In this document: piece by piece, positions 1-10,509 of the stretch
Position numbering within the stretch: position 1 is the first letter of the stretch
How the letters are laid out: each line of letters starts with the position of its first letter
NCBI GenBank assembly: GCA_027886185.1
Contig: WOAB01000142.1
Coordinates: forward strand, 2,914,001-2,978,000
Direction: 5' to 3'
Source of the DNA: Rheum nobile
Taxonomy: Eukaryota > Streptophyta > Magnoliopsida > Caryophyllales > Polygonaceae
Length of the DNA: 64,000 bases
Position numbers and translations under genes: made by a program
The notes under the pieces: generated by a model
What the model was told of the DNA's origin: nothing
Seen by the model: only the letters and a program-made list of their open reading frames with translations
The model's database searches: none

Positions 1-267
1 GCGTGGGGCGGTGACACTCGCCCAGTCCTCTCTTCAGCTCTTCTTCTCTTCTGCTCTTCATTACTACCAAGTGTTGGTAGTCTTCTCCAATTAATCTCCA
101 GCAGATCCTCATCCATCTTCATCATCTCCATCTAAGCTGTAAATCCCTGGATATCTTCAATTCTCCCCACATCTTCTGGATTATAGACTTAGCCTCAAAT
201 CTTATCATAAACTCCTCCAAATAATGCTAATAGTTGCTAGTAAAGGTGCATGAAATGACACCTATCA
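1..267 (-). repeat. 3' LTR of minus-strand Athila, partial
   Basis: Matches 6752-7018 with a few substitutions and no visible indel. In element direction it begins TGATAGGTGTCATTTC, directly after the purine tract at 268-283. About 1,070 bases lie outside the window. Confidence 0.93.
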
Positions 268-283
268 AATTCCCCCATACTTA
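268..283 (-). other. 3' polypurine tract of minus-strand Athila
   Basis: Minus strand reads TAAGTATGGGGGAATT immediately before the LTR start TGATAGG. This is the usual place and composition for the plus-strand primer of reverse transcription. The plus-strand Athila has the same word (AAGCATGGGGGAG) at the equivalent place. Confidence 0.88.
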
Positions 284-558
284 GACCTTTACTCATCCCG
301 AGTAAGATAATGATAAACCAATTAAACACCAAGGTCTCAGGAAGTACAAGAAAATATGACACCAGCAACTACAACATCCCAACAATCAGCTCCAGACAAC
401 CAAAACAAGTGATGCAAAGATTATTCTAATCCTAACTCCAATCTAACTCCTTATCGCTCCAGAGTGGCCTACCCGAGTCCTCCTTATGACTCCTCTTCTT
501 ATGACTCCAGCCTCCAGAATGATCCTAAAATCACTCTTTTTCTTTATGCTCATTTTGC

Positions 559-586
559 CCAGGCGCCCTCTCGGGTTTTCACCTAG
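559..586 (-). other. Predicted RNA hairpin 2, GAGA tetraloop
   Basis: On the minus strand CTAGGT pairs with GCCTGG (two G-U pairs), then a GAAAA bulge on the 5' side and one C on the 3' side, then CCC/GGG closing a GAGA loop, a GNRA tetraloop. Flanking words GAGTGG and CAAAATGAG recur around the hairpin at 13618-13646, so the two are homologous. Confidence 0.7.
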
Positions 587-684
587 CCACTCATTTCATT
601 TTGCTAGATGTCTCACAAATACTCGCATCACTCCAGTCCAATTTTGCACCGGTCTATACCAGTCGGACTACCTGCTTCTTACCT

Positions 685-710
685 GAACTGCCCTTTCGGG
701 TTTTCAGCTC
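685..710 (-). other. Predicted RNA hairpin 1, GAAA tetraloop
   Basis: On the minus strand GAGCTG pairs with CAGTTC (one G-U pair), an AAAA bulge follows on the 5' side, then CCC/GGG closes a GAAA loop. It corresponds in order and following sequence to 13489-13516 of the plus-strand Athila, where the outer stem has different bases but still pairs. Confidence 0.7.
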
Positions 711-826
711 ATCCCAAGATTTTAATTGCCTCTTTCACATCTTTTTTTTTGAAAGGAATACTTGAATGAAAATTACAGAAAATAAAGCTATGTACACTAG
801 CTAGATAGATAGCACAGTCTAAATCC

Positions 827-839
827 CTCCCCCATACTT
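827..839 (-). other. Second, internal polypurine-like tract
   Basis: Minus strand reads AAGTATGGGGGAG, nearly the same word as the 3' polypurine tract about 560 bases further on. It follows the ATHILA ORF and a GACATTGAGGACAATG-like word that is also found before the internal tract of the plus-strand Athila. Confidence 0.65.
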
Positions 840-905
840 AAACCGAACATTGTCCTCAATGTAGAAAAGAGAACAACAAATGAGATAGGGGAAAGAGAAA
901 TAAAC

Positions 906-2108
906 TCACTGTGGGCCGGATGGTGGTGGTGGTGGGAACCTCCCAAAGTAGTCCCTCATATGAGCGTCCATAGCGTCCAGACGCTCATCTACATCAGCAC
1001 GAAACTGGGTTTGCCAAGTCTGCAGACCGGTCTCTACTCGGGTGTTCCAGTGAGTCTGCTGCACCGAGAATGCATCAAATCTTGCGTACAACTCCTGCCA
1101 AGGTGTGGCAGGACCATAAGAAGACAAAGGTGCATCATACTGAGTAGGCAGAGGTGCATCCTCACCCACAGAATCAACAGCAGCAGCATCAACACCAGCA
1201 CTAGGGCCCTCTCCAAACGGACTCGAAGGAGCAGCAGCAGGGGTAGCATCAGCCATAATTCTGCCATCACTGGGAATCCACCAATCCGCAAATGAATGGG
1301 AATAAGTAAAAACCCGAGGAAGAATCAGAATATGACCATCATATGAAGACCAAACTAAATCACCATCCCTGCCCAATGGCTTCAGCATCGAGCACACTCT
1401 CATGTGCGCCATGTCATACACGGCATGAGCAACAGGCCGAGGAATACGATCGGTGGCAATAATCTCAGCACAAAGAAGGGTGATCAAACCACCCCCACAG
1501 ATATCACGTGGCTCACCATCTCGAATCCTCTTCAAGGAGCTCAGAAACAAACTAGCCCAACACGAGGTGTACGTGACAATAGACAAGATGCTCAAAAACC
1601 ACTGGAAATCCTTCAAAAGGACCTTACCATCATCAGCATGGCCAAAGAAATTTCTCATCAACACCTTATGGATCAACCTTAAGCAAGGGTGCACCAACTT
1701 CGAATTCACTTCCTGACCCTTCTTGAACTTTCTGTGCATGGCAGCCTCCCAAAACTCCATCATATCCATCTCAATCAGACCACCAGACCACCCATCAGAC
1801 GGTTCCTGTGTAATGCCCAGGGCACCACGAATCTCCTCATCAGACAAAGCATACTCATGACCATTGTACGTGAACGTGATCTTCGTCAACCTCTTGTCGG
1901 CGGAACCATCAGAATACCTCTTAACAGAGACAATGAACTGGTAGCATAGCTCAGGGTAAGCATTAGCGGACTTGTTCAGGAAGGTCCCCAGGCCACACTC
2001 TGCTAAACAAAGGGATACACACTCCAACATACCAAACTCAATCAACGTCGGCTTGTCAAAGAATTTAGTAGCCAACACCTTCCTCTCAAATGAGCGAAAA
2101 ACACACAA
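906..2108 (-). CDS. ATHILA ORF-1 family protein in env-like position
   Basis: About 400 codons between the pol remnant and the 3' LTR. The N-terminal half, with motifs such as ATKFFDKPTLIEFG, HPCLRLIHKVL and FLSSLKRIR, matches in order the protein at 11998-13310 (PTKFYDRPTL, HPCLRLAHKVL, FLSSCLRLR). I assign it to the ATHILA ORF-1 family that Athila elements carry in this position. A Pro/Ala-rich linker follows, then a helical tail (about residues 330-390) ending in a proline run before the stop. Function is unknown; the position is where an envelope-like gene lies in some relatives, but no signal peptide is seen. The frame opens from a TTG; the ATG of the homologue is not preserved here, so the start is uncertain. 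Confidence 0.8.
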   Translation of the reverse strand: MCVFRSFERKVLATKFFDKPTLIEFGMLECVSLCLAECGLGTFLNKSANAYPELCYQFIVSVKRYSDGSADKRLTKITFTYNGHEYALSDEEIRGALGITQEPSDGWSGGLIEMDMMEFWEAAMHRKFKKGQEVNSKLVHPCLRLIHKVLMRNFFGHADDGKVLLKDFQWFLSILSIVTYTSCWASLFLSSLKRIRDGEPRDICGGGLITLLCAEIIATDRIPRPVAHAVYDMAHMRVCSMLKPLGRDGDLVWSSYDGHILILPRVFTYSHSFADWWIPSDGRIMADATPAAAPSSPFGEGPSAGVDAAAVDSVGEDAPLPTQYDAPLSSYGPATPWQELYARFDAFSVQQTHWNTRVETGLQTWQTQFRADVDERLDAMDAHMRDYFGRFPPPPPSGPQ

Positions 2109-2821
2109 CCTGGTAGTCTCGCCGCGGGGCGATGAACGAGTCGCCGGGTCGCGGTGAGATAACTGGGCCTTCTCGCCGGGTCGCGGTGGGGGTCGCCGCG
2201 GGGTGGTGACTGGCGACGCGAGGCGGGGTGACGCGAGGCGTTGGGGTTGTGTTTGTCTCGGTTGTGAGGCTAGATTCCAAATTGGGCAAATGAACTCAAG
2301 GTTTAAAGTTATTGGAGGCTAGAATTGGACCAAGAACGAGAGGGAAGTGTGGGAAAATGGGGGGTTTGGCTTGGAGAGCGGAGCTAGGTTAGGGAAAGTG
2401 AAAGGGAAGAAGGGTTGATGGGCCGGTCATGTACAAGGCCCAAAGAGACACTTGGCCCAAAAGGGGGCCCAATCCGTCAAATCCTTTTGTAACAATATTT
2501 TTTTTTTCGGAGTTGAGAAGGGTATACCAGAAAGTCGCCGCGGGGCGGTGGTCTCCACCGCGGGGCGGTGGACGTCGCCACGGGGCGGTGGACGTCGCCA
2601 CGGGGCGGTGGACGTCGCCGCGGGGCGGTGAACAAGCTGGGAAAACACGTCTCTTCTCCATTTACTTTCGTACCTGAAATGTTAGTGACAGGCGAACGAA
2701 ACAAAGCAAACGAAACTACGAAATTAATCTAAGAGAAAAGAAAAATTAAGGAAAACTACCTCGGGTTGCCTCCCGGATAGCGCCTTAGTTAACGTCGTTG
2801 GCTCGACGTACTTCAAATCAA
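2109..2821 (-). other. Spacer with CpG-rich motif clusters and integrase-tail codons
   Basis: Two clusters of CpG-rich words lie here: 2118-2240 (forms like CGCCGGGTCGCGGTG) and 2533-2632 (CGCCGCGGGGCGGTG, five near-copies in a row). At 2760-2810 the minus strand encodes a short tail with GRQPEV, also present in the plus-strand Athila, which I read as the last integrase codons left after loss of RT-RNase H-IN. Confidence 0.7.
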
Positions 2822-3235
2822 TCACCACCTAGAATAGGATCCTTTCGGAATCCTCTTACTTAACTCTTCCTGCTGGAACTTCCCATGGAAAGGCTTGGAC
2901 CTTAGACCATGTTCCCTCTTAGCCAATGACTCCATGATTATTGCCTTTGGAGCATCTCCCCCATACTTAGAGCGATGTGGGGGCCGATATGGCTCAACCT
3001 GATCACGCTGCACGATACTAGATGAAGGCTTACAGCCTTGTGTGGTTAGTGCAGGGGGGTAAATGCCCAAATTAGAGGGAATAGGATCTCCTAAGTCATC
3101 AAATAAGACATCATACTCAGGTAAATCAAAAGGTTCAGCAACAACGAAGTATACAACTATGGTCTCCACTACACTAGTCTTAACATTTTCCTGAATAGGA
3201 TCATCAATATCACTAATGCAGCAAAGGGAAGGCAA
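2822..3235 (-). pseudogene. Post-protease linker of Athila gag-pol, decayed
   Basis: 137-codon open stretch downstream of the protease in element direction, starting near a weak CCISDIDDPIQE segment. It has no recognisable catalytic motif and probably represents the acidic linker that separates protease from reverse transcriptase. It stops at TAG/TGA-type codons just before the integrase tail, so the RT core that should follow is missing. Confidence 0.5.
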
Positions 3236-3346
3236 TTCGATGGAGTTGATCTTATGAATATTATGCTAAAAAATTATTTCATCGAATTCCATAGTCAAAG
3301 TTCCACTATCCACATCAATCTTCGTCATGGATGTTTTCATAAAAGG

Positions 3347-3658
3347 TCATCCTAACATAACAGGAGCAACCTGCTCATCATAGTCCATATCCATAACAAA
3401 TAAATCAGCAGGGAAAATTAAGGAGCCAATTTTACCAAGAATATCTTCCACAACACCCTTAGGAGGCACACAAGAACCATCACCAAGTTGAATCACAATA
3501 TTGGTATCATGCAAAGGTCCTACTCCTAAATCCTCAATCAATGAATAAGGCAAAACATTAATAGAGGCACCCAAGTCTAGCAATGCTTTCTCAAATCGAT
3601 GCTCACCTATAGCAATAGGGATAGTGAACGTACCTGGATCCTTGCACTTCTCAGGCAT
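3347..3658 (-). pseudogene. pol: Athila aspartic protease (PR) domain
   Basis: Retropepsin-like domain: LLDLGASINVLPYSL holds the catalytic D in the DLGAS form seen in Athila proteases (other Ty3 lineages usually have DTG or DSG). It continues with VIQLGDGS and FPADLFVMDM, then PVMLG where a flap/ILGR-like strand is expected. It would cleave the Gag-Pol polyprotein in the virus-like particle. The equivalent domain of the plus-strand Athila at 10741-11000 has the same residues in the same order. The frame stops right after VMLG, and upstream codons (3707-4054) lie in another frame. Confidence 0.8.
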
Positions 3659-3659
3659 A

Positions 3660-4219
3660 CGCCTTTGAAATACTGCCGAGACATGTTCACCAACCGGAAC
3701 CTTCTTCTAGACCTTAAGCTTTTGTGTCCTTTTAATGGTGCACAGCTCCTTCAAAAACTTGGCATATCGAGGAACAACCTTAATAAGCTTGAGAAGGGGG
3801 ATGTTCACCTCACAGTTTCGGAACGTCTCGAAAAGATCACTGTCGTCGGTGACCCTTCTAGCCTTTAGCGCCTCGGGAAAATGTGCTGGTGGCTTCTCAG
3901 AACCGAGAGGGGGAAAAACTAGACGAACATAATTATCAACATAAACCTCTTCAGCGGAGTTGGGATGTTGGACGCCGGGTCGCGGTGGTGTCACCGTGGG
4001 GCAGTGGTCATCGCCGCGGGGCGTCAGATGTGAGGAGGGATTACTGGGACTCACCGCCGGGTCGCGGTGAGTGTCGTCGCGGGGCGGTGACTAGCACTCT
4101 CCTTTACTGGTCTCATACCCAATTCGCCGCCGGGTCGCGGTGGGGTCCACCGCGGGGCGGTCACCGATATTCTCCGTCTCAATTTCGCACTCCTCTTCAG
4201 CAATAGGAGGAACGACAAG
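3660..4219 (-). other. Gag-protease linker with CpG-rich motifs
   Basis: Region between gag and protease. The open stretch 4054-3707 encodes ELCTIKRTQK and FLKEL, matching the pre-protease segment of the other Athila. At 3968-4168 about seven copies of the CGCCGGGTCGCGGTG and CACCGCGGGGCGGT forms alternate. The plus-strand Athila has its own CpG-rich motif at the same place (10231-10380). Confidence 0.65.
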
Positions 4220-5602
4220 TTACTTACCACTTCTGAGGGTGATGGCACTCACATTTTCCCTCGGATTCACTATAGTCTGAGACGGCAAGGAATTTGATAT
4301 TCTCTGGCCAATCTTTGTCACAACATCAGCCAATTGGCCAATCTGCCTCTCCATATTCTTTATACTTGATTCAGTAGTCTGCACATGAGTGGCGAAGTGC
4401 TGAGTCAAGGTTTTGAGCATCTCTTCAGTAGTAGCACCAGAGTTTTGGCCTTGGGGCCTCTGTTGGTATGGGACTCTCTGCTGGTATTGCTGTTGTACGG
4501 GATATTGACCACCTTGTGGGTCGCTCCATCTGAAACCTGGGTGGTCTCGCCCTCTCGGATTGTAGTTGGGTTGTCCATCAAAACGCGGTCTAGGGGGTCC
4601 GTAACCTCCTACAGCATTCACTTCAGCAGTACCTTCTTCCTGTAGCTGAGGACAAGCATTAGAAGGGTGGAATTGATCATAGCAAATCCCACATGCTTTG
4701 ACTTGTTGAGGAGTGTTTTGGTTCGCCATTCTCTTCACCATCTCCTTCAACTCAGCTAACTCATTCAGCACATGGCTAGATCCTGCAGGAGTCACATCAT
4801 TGACAACTTTTCTCTGGTACGTCCTACCAAAGCTCCTGGTACTCTCACTCATCTCCTGAAATCTTGCCATGGCTGCGTCCGGTGTCAGATTAAGAATGCT
4901 CCCACCACATGCAGCGTCAACCATCCTTCTCTCTTGATCTAGCAAACCATTGTGTAAGTAGAGAACAAGATCCTGTTTGGCGTATCCGTGGAACGGACAG
5001 CTAGAGCAAAGCCTCTTGTACCGCTCAAGATAGTCATATAGTGTCTCATCAGCACCCTGCTCAATGTTAGCAATTGCCTTTTTCAAAGCATTCGCCTTCT
5101 TTGTTGGGAAGTACTTGTCAAGAAACGCCTTGTGCAGTTTATTCCAGGAATATATGGTCCCTGGCGGCAAGTGATAATACCAGTCGCTAGCAGAGTCTAG
5201 CAAAGAAAAACCAAAGGCTCTCATCTTGATTTGATCCTCCGTCACATTCCTTGGCTTCATAGTCATGCAGACATTGTGGAATTTACCCAGATGAGATATT
5301 GGGTCCTCTCCACTCAAACCATGGAATTTCGGGAGATAAGCAACAACTCCAGATTTCAGCTCAAAGTTCACCCCTTCGTCAAGTGCAGGGATGACGACAG
5401 TCAAGGGGGGTTGTGCCCCAATATTCGGCTCAGTAAGCTCTCTCAGAGTTTCGGCCATTGCAGCAGGAGGGATGTCAACCGGCTCAACTGTTTCAACCTG
5501 TTATTCTTCTTCTCCTTGATCGCGTAGGTTCGCACGGAACGATCTGTCGATTTCTGGATCAAAAGCAGCTAGAGGAGAGTCAGTACTACGGGTGTCGACC
5601 AT
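4220..5602 (-). pseudogene. gag: Athila Gag polyprotein
   Basis: Capsid-type Gag. ATG at 5602-5600 opens MVDTRSTDS, the same start as the other Athila (MVHTRTADSS). A TAA in the N-terminal part (about 5500) breaks it; the rest is open for 412 codons. The retrotransposon-gag core is clear: FHGLSGEDPISHLGKF, MKPRNVTEDQIKM, SASDWYYHLPPG, FLDKYFPTKK, YDYLERYKRLCSSCP and LVLYLHNGL. A single zinc knuckle-like CGICYDQFHPSNACP follows, then a Gln/Pro/Gly-rich segment and a helical end. It would build the virus-like particle and bind element RNA. Confidence 0.88.
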
Positions 5603-5660
5603 AAGATAGGTCTCCACCAAAAATCAATCACAAAAACACACAACAAAACAGAAAACTTCT

Positions 5661-5678
5661 CCGGCAACGGCGCCAAAT
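5661..5678 (-). other. Primer binding site, Athila type
   Basis: Minus strand reads ATTTGGCGCCGTTGCCGG just after the LTR end, complementary to the 3' end of a plant tRNA (tRNA-Asp is the published primer for Athila). The plus-strand Athila has the same site at 8581-8601. Confidence 0.85.
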
Positions 5679-5679
5679 T

Positions 5680-7018
5680 TGACGTGGCTAAAATATGCAA
5701 TGCAAATATCGTTGAATGGCCTAGTCAAAGTAAAAGTCCTAACAACCTACTAAACAGATGTATAGTAAGCAAGTAAGGGTCGAACCCACAGGGAAGATCT
5801 GATGAAGTATGCAATTATGATTAACAAGTAACAAGGAGGGGGGGGGGGGGGGGGTTGGTTATCAAACAGAGCAAAATGAACATGTTTAGTTGACTTGAGA
5901 ATATGATTGGAGAAGAAGTTCCACTAGAACGAGATCCACAATACAAAGATATAATTTGATCACCGAAATCTATTAAATCCAAGTTCTTTATATATTCTTA
6001 TAGTTGTTCCCACCCTGATCTTGATTAACTACCAATTCAGACAGTTGTTGATAGTACTTACTACAATATCAATGGAAGAAAACCTTACCACTAATAAAGC
6101 AATAGCAATGCACACAAGGATATAGGATACATGCAAATAGAAGAAAACCTTACTACTTAACATGCAAATGATTCTCACTCACAATTGCGCACTCGTATTC
6201 CACTATATGCAACAATTATGTTTGCTACAAGATATGCACTCGTATTCCACTATATGCAAACCCTAGCAATGGATAAATAGTATTCAACCTAGTTGATCAG
6301 GCTATGAAGAATAATAATGAATCAATATTCAATATAACCAAGAGAATCAAACCAACACATATAAGAATAGGAACAAGGGATAGAAATCTCACAAACAATT
6401 CAACTGTATTGCTTCAAACGTCTAGTAGAACAAGGGGAAATTAGTGCTACATTCAGATGTAAATGAAACCCTAATGAGAAAAACAACGATAATGATGAAA
6501 GTAAAAGTGTCAAAAAGTTCTCTGCCTCTTAACCTAGAAAGAGGTCTTAAATAGGCTTAGGAAATAAGTTTAACCTAATTAAAATAGCAAGGGAAATCAA
6601 ATACTAGAAATAAGAAAGTCCGAAAATGCATAAAAGGAAATAATGTCTTCTGCTGGCCGCGAGACATGACGTGTCTACCGCGGGGCGGTGAGATCCACCG
6701 CGGGGCGTCAGTTCCTTCTCTGAGATCCATCGCCGGGTCGCGGTGGCTCTGGCGCGGGGCGGTGACACTCGCCCAGTCCTCTCTTCAGCTCTTCTTCTCT
6801 TCTGCTCTTCATTACTACCAAGTGTTGGTAGTATTCTCCAATTAATCTCTAGCAGATCCTCATCCATCTTCATCATCTCCATCTAAGTTGTAAATCCCTG
6901 GATATCTTCAATTCTCCCCACATCTTCTGGATTACAGACTTAGCCTCAAATCTTATCATAAACTCCTCCAAATAATGCTAATAGTTGCTAGTAAAGGTGC
7001 ATGAAATGGCACCTATCA
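5680..7018 (-). repeat. 5' LTR of minus-strand Athila
   Basis: 1,339 bases from TGATAGGTG (at 7018) to CACGTCA (at 5680). It contains CpG-rich motifs at 6655-6765, a run of about 17 G at 5838-5854, and a direct duplication of the phrase around 6180-6260 (ATATGCACTCGTATTCCACT-like). The first 267 bases match the partial 3' LTR. Confidence 0.9.
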
Positions 7019-7247
7019 CGGAAATGTCACCGCGGTCGCGAAAATGCCTTTTCCGCGTCTGTTTGCCCGGGGAAAGGTTTGGCGTGGGTTTTAAACCCCA
7101 GATTAAATATATTTGTACCCAAACAAATATTCTTAGCCCTGAAAAATACGTCGAATGTATTTTATATCACTCAGGGAATTTTACAGAGATAAATCTCGAT
7201 ACAGAAATCCGAATTTCTCCAAAAACGATACGATCACAGAACGAAGG
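7019..7247 (-). repeat. Fragment of chromovirus 3' LTR
   Basis: Nearly identical to about 23866-24094: both contain the words AATGCCTTTTCCGCG, GCCCGGGGAAAGG and ACGATACGATCACAGAACGA. It ends in GAAGG, which forms a target duplication (one mismatch) with GAGGG at 15356 on the far side of the plus-strand Athila. Confidence 0.9.
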
Positions 7248-8579
7248 TGATAAGCACTACTTTGTAGGGCTTAACTAAGAGTTATTAGAGGGTTTTATTG
7301 GTGCCATTCGGGTAGATTTAGACACATTCTTATGCATGGCGTTTGGGGGCGAAGTCTAGTGTTTTTGGAGGAGTATGAGCTATTTTGGATATCATATGAG
7401 ACACTGAGGAAGGAAGCCACCAAAAGAAGACGCCAAGGAAGTGAAGACGAGAGGTTAGGAGGCGAAGCCAAGGAGTGAAGGCCGAGTATTAACCGCGACC
7501 GCGGGCAAGGGTGCCGCGATCGCGCTTCCTCGGGCAAGTTGAGAGTTTTCCGCATGCGTAGAGGTATGTGAAGAGCGCGGAGCCACAAGAGGCCGCGATC
7601 GCGATAAATGGGCCGCGATCGCGGGTCGTCGACGCTGGAAGTTCTGACTTTTCCCGAGTCTATCTTTTCTAATTTATTTTCTTATTTTTCCATTTTATTT
7701 CGTTTCTTTTCTTATTGGGCTAGGTCATTTGTTAGAGGCCCTATATATACTCTATTTAGCATTAGGTTTAAAGGGAGGAGTTTTCCAAGTTCTAGTTTTT
7801 TTGCAATTTCAATTCATCGTTGCCACTTTTCATACCTTTGGAGTTCATCATGTTTATGAGGAGCTAAGCCTCTTTTGCTTAGTCCGGTAATGGAAGCATA
7901 AGTTTATTCATCTGGTTGTGAGGTTTTGTTCCTATCTATCTTATCCTATTGAGTTATATCTTTTCTCTTGAGAAAATTCTTATTTGGATGTTTGTTGGTT
8001 TATCTAGATTGATCACCTAGGTTTATTGCTTTCATTCATATTGCTAATACTAGGGAACTGTTGGGCTAACGCTCTAGTTCGAGTAGCGAGTATAGATTCT
8101 TATCTGCCACTGTGGAATTTATCTATGTAGGGAATTGATTACATGTTGAATGCTTCTGGTTGAGGTGTTATGTGTATCCTGGTTAATTCTTATGTTCATT
8201 GCTGCCTTTGGGTTGAATCACTAGTGGTGCTAGGGTTATTCATTGGTAAGGGTTCTTAGGGATGGTTTCCCTATTAATCTACACAAGATCAGGACATGAA
8301 TAACCGAATAGGAAGATAGGGCATAATCAAGGAACAACCTTTGAATGACTTATGTGGACATTACTTGGCTAAGTGTTTTCTCTCTTTGATATTTTCATCA
8401 TATACTTTGCTGTGTTTGACTTAATTGTGACCAATCAACCTACAATCCCCCCCTTTAGTGACATTGCATGCAACCACCATTAGTTTCGCTCCTTCCCTGT
8501 GGGATCGACCTTTGCTTATTGACTATACTAGTTTATTTGTGAGGTTTTATATTTGACAGCTAGGAACGACAGCACGTCA
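7248..8579 (+). repeat. 5' LTR of plus-strand Athila
   Basis: 1,332 bases, TGATAAGCAC to CACGTCA. About 98% like 14021-15355 by eye. CpG motifs at 7493-7525 and 7593-7624. The small open frames inside it are not conserved genes. Confidence 0.93.
7740..7750 (+). promoter_or_regulatory. TATA box in Athila LTR
   Basis: CCTATATATAC about 490 bases into the LTR, in an otherwise T-rich stretch, duplicated in the 3' LTR at 14513-14523. Likely marks the U3-R border of the element's transcript. Confidence 0.6.
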
Positions 8580-8581
8580 AA

Positions 8582-8601
8582 TTTTGGCGCCGTTGCCGGG
8601 G
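8582..8601 (+). other. Primer binding site of plus-strand Athila
   Basis: TTTTGGCGCCGTTGCCGGGG two to three bases after the LTR end CGTCA. Same tRNA-complementary site as in the minus-strand Athila. Confidence 0.88.
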
Positions 8602-8690
8602 AAGGCAAGTTTTGAGCTTTTGGTGTTTTTGTGTGTTTCGAAATTTTTGTGTGAGTTCCGTGTGTTTGCGTGTGTGTGTGGACCTATCTT

Positions 8691-10488
8691 ATGGTCCACA
8701 CCCGTACTGCTGACTCTTCCCCTTTAGCTATTGATTCAGAGATTGAGCGGACACTGAGGGAGAATCGGAGAGCAGCAACACTTTTGGCAGATCCACCTAG
8801 GGCGATACTGCAGGAAGAAAACAACGAAGAAGAAGTGATGGCTGACGATCCACCCACATTGAGGCAGCTGACTGCTCCTAACTTGGAGCAGCAGCCACTG
8901 GCCGTAGAGTTTCCTGAGCTCCCAGCGGGAGTGAACTTTGAGCTCAAGTCTGGGCTTATTCATCTTTTGCCCCAGTTTCATGGGATGAGTGGAGAGGACC
9001 CAAACAAGCACCTCTCGGAGTTTCACGCCGTGTGCACCTCCATGAAGCCACGCAACGTAACGGAGGATCAAATCAAGTTGAGGGTTTTTCCTTTCTCGCT
9101 TAAGGATTCGGCCAACGAATGGTTTTATTACCTCACCCCAGGTAGCATCAACACCTGGGGAAAGATGAAGAAGGCGTTTCTGGAGAAGTACTTTCCAGCA
9201 ACAAAGCTGAACAGTCTCAAGCACAACCTGAGCAACATGAGATGGAGACGCTCTACGAGTACTATGAGCGTTTCAAGAGGTTGTGCTCCAACTGTCCCTA
9301 CCACGGGTATTCAGACCAAGATTTGGTCTTATACCTATATGGGGGATTGTTGGATGAAGAACGACGAATGGTGAATGCGGCATGTGGAGGCAACATACTG
9401 AACAAGACACCTGCCGCAACATTCGAGATATTCAGCGAGTTGTCGGAAGGCTCAAGGCAATTCAGTAAGAGGGCGAGCGCCCAGGCAGTGAAAGCCACTT
9501 CAAGTGATCATGCTCCCCCATCTATGGTGAAAGACATGAGCGAAATGAAGGAGATGATCAAGGTTTTGATGAGGAAGGAGGGACCGCAGAGGGTCAAGGA
9601 ATGCGAGTTTTGCTATGCTACTACGCATGCAACTGACGCATGTCCTACACTCCACGAGGAGTCCACTGAGCAAGTCAACGCTGTTGGGGGTACCAACAAA
9701 GACCACGGTACGACCCCTTTTCCAGTACCTATAATCCCGGATGGAGAGACCACCCGAATTTAAGGTACGAGAACACTCAGAACATAGAGAACCCCCCTGA
9801 GTTCCATCCAAGACCCCCTCAGCAATACCAGCAGTAGCAGCATCAGTACCCCCAGAGGCAGTTTCAAGGAGGCCAGCAGTTCAGAGGCCAAGTATATAAA
9901 AGACCGGAAGGGCAGGGAGCTCCCCGCACCAACAATCTTGAGGACCAGGTCAACACACTGGCGCAGCACATGACTACGCTGACGCAGACCGTGGGAACCA
10001 TGCAGCAAAACATGGTTCAGTTTCAGCACGAGACCAAGTCCAGTATACAGAACTTAGAGAAGCAGGTGGGGCAGATCTCCCAGGCGATTAGCAAGCTTGA
10101 AGCTAGAGAGTCACGAGCACTCCCATCTCAAACTGAGATAAACCCTAGGCAAAACGTCAACTCCATGACGTCAAGGCCCAAATGGGAGCACGAAGAAGAA
10201 AAGCTGCCAACCAAAAATTACGAGGATAAACCGCGACCGCGGGCAATTTGCCGCGATCGCGGGTCTGTTGAGCAAGAGAATGGGCAAGATGCGCCGATTA
10301 AGCGCGATCGCGGGCAGGATAGCCGCGACCACGGGGCCCCAGTGCAAGAACCGCGATCGCGGGGTGAAAACCGCGATCAAATTTCGGAAAACGGGCCGTC
10401 TTCACTTACTTTCATGACGCGGTACATCTACCCGGAGAGATATTTTGACATCCCAGTGCCATTCCCTGCAGCACTAGAAGATGACTAA
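8691..10488 (+). pseudogene. gag: Athila Gag polyprotein, frameshifted
   Basis: ATG at 8691 (MVHTRTADSS). Frame 1 runs to about 9230 with the Gag core FHGMSGEDPNKHLSEF, MKPRNVTEDQIKL, SANEWFYYLTPG and FLEKYFPATK. A frameshift moves it to the frame of YEYYERFKRLCSNCP, LVLYLYGGL and the zinc knuckle-like CEFCYATTHATDACP. A second shift near 9700 and a CAG-to-TAG stop at 9837 follow, then a Gln-rich and helical end (THTT-type LTQTVGTMQQNM). The last 100 codons run through the CpG-motif array at 10231-10380. Role as for the other Gag: particle assembly and RNA binding. Confidence 0.86.
10231..10380 (+). repeat. CpG-rich motif array in gag-protease linker
   Basis: At least six spaced copies of CCGCGACCGCGG or CCGCGATCGCGG, separated by unrelated 10-30-base stretches. 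The words fall in different codon phases, so protein sequence is not what is repeated. Confidence 0.75.
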
Positions 10489-10509
10489 CCCATTGAGGGA
10501 CTGAAGGGA

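Larger units (their letters stand above)
284..905 (-). other. 3' untranslated region of minus-strand Athila
   Basis: No credible gene. It holds two hairpins with GNRA loops (685-710 and 559-586), a second purine tract (827-839), and short blocks resembling 13311-14004 of the plus-strand Athila, for example a GGTAAGAAGCAGGT-like word just after hairpin 1 in element direction. Confidence 0.75.
1..7018 (-). mobile_element. Athila-type LTR retrotransposon derivative (left end outside window)
   Basis: Ty3/gypsy element read on the minus strand. Order in element direction: 5' LTR (7018-5680), primer site, gag, protease, integrase tail codons, ATHILA-family ORF, polypurine tract, 3' LTR (267 to beyond base 1). 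RT, RNase H and nearly all integrase are absent, so it is non-autonomous. The 267 bases of 3' LTR in view align without gaps to 6752-7018. It sits in the LTR of the chromovirus whose sequence resumes at 7019. Target duplication cannot be checked because the left end is outside. Confidence 0.9.

Noticed and set aside
5838..5854. Run of about 17 G as a regulatory G-tract
   Set aside because: A homopolymer of this length in an LTR may be a slippage or sequencing effect and has no counterpart to compare within the window.
7295..7588. Antisense ORF in the Athila LTR (about 97 codons, repeated at 14068-14361)
   Set aside because: Both copies come from LTR duplication, the CpG motifs supply the codons, and no domain is visible.
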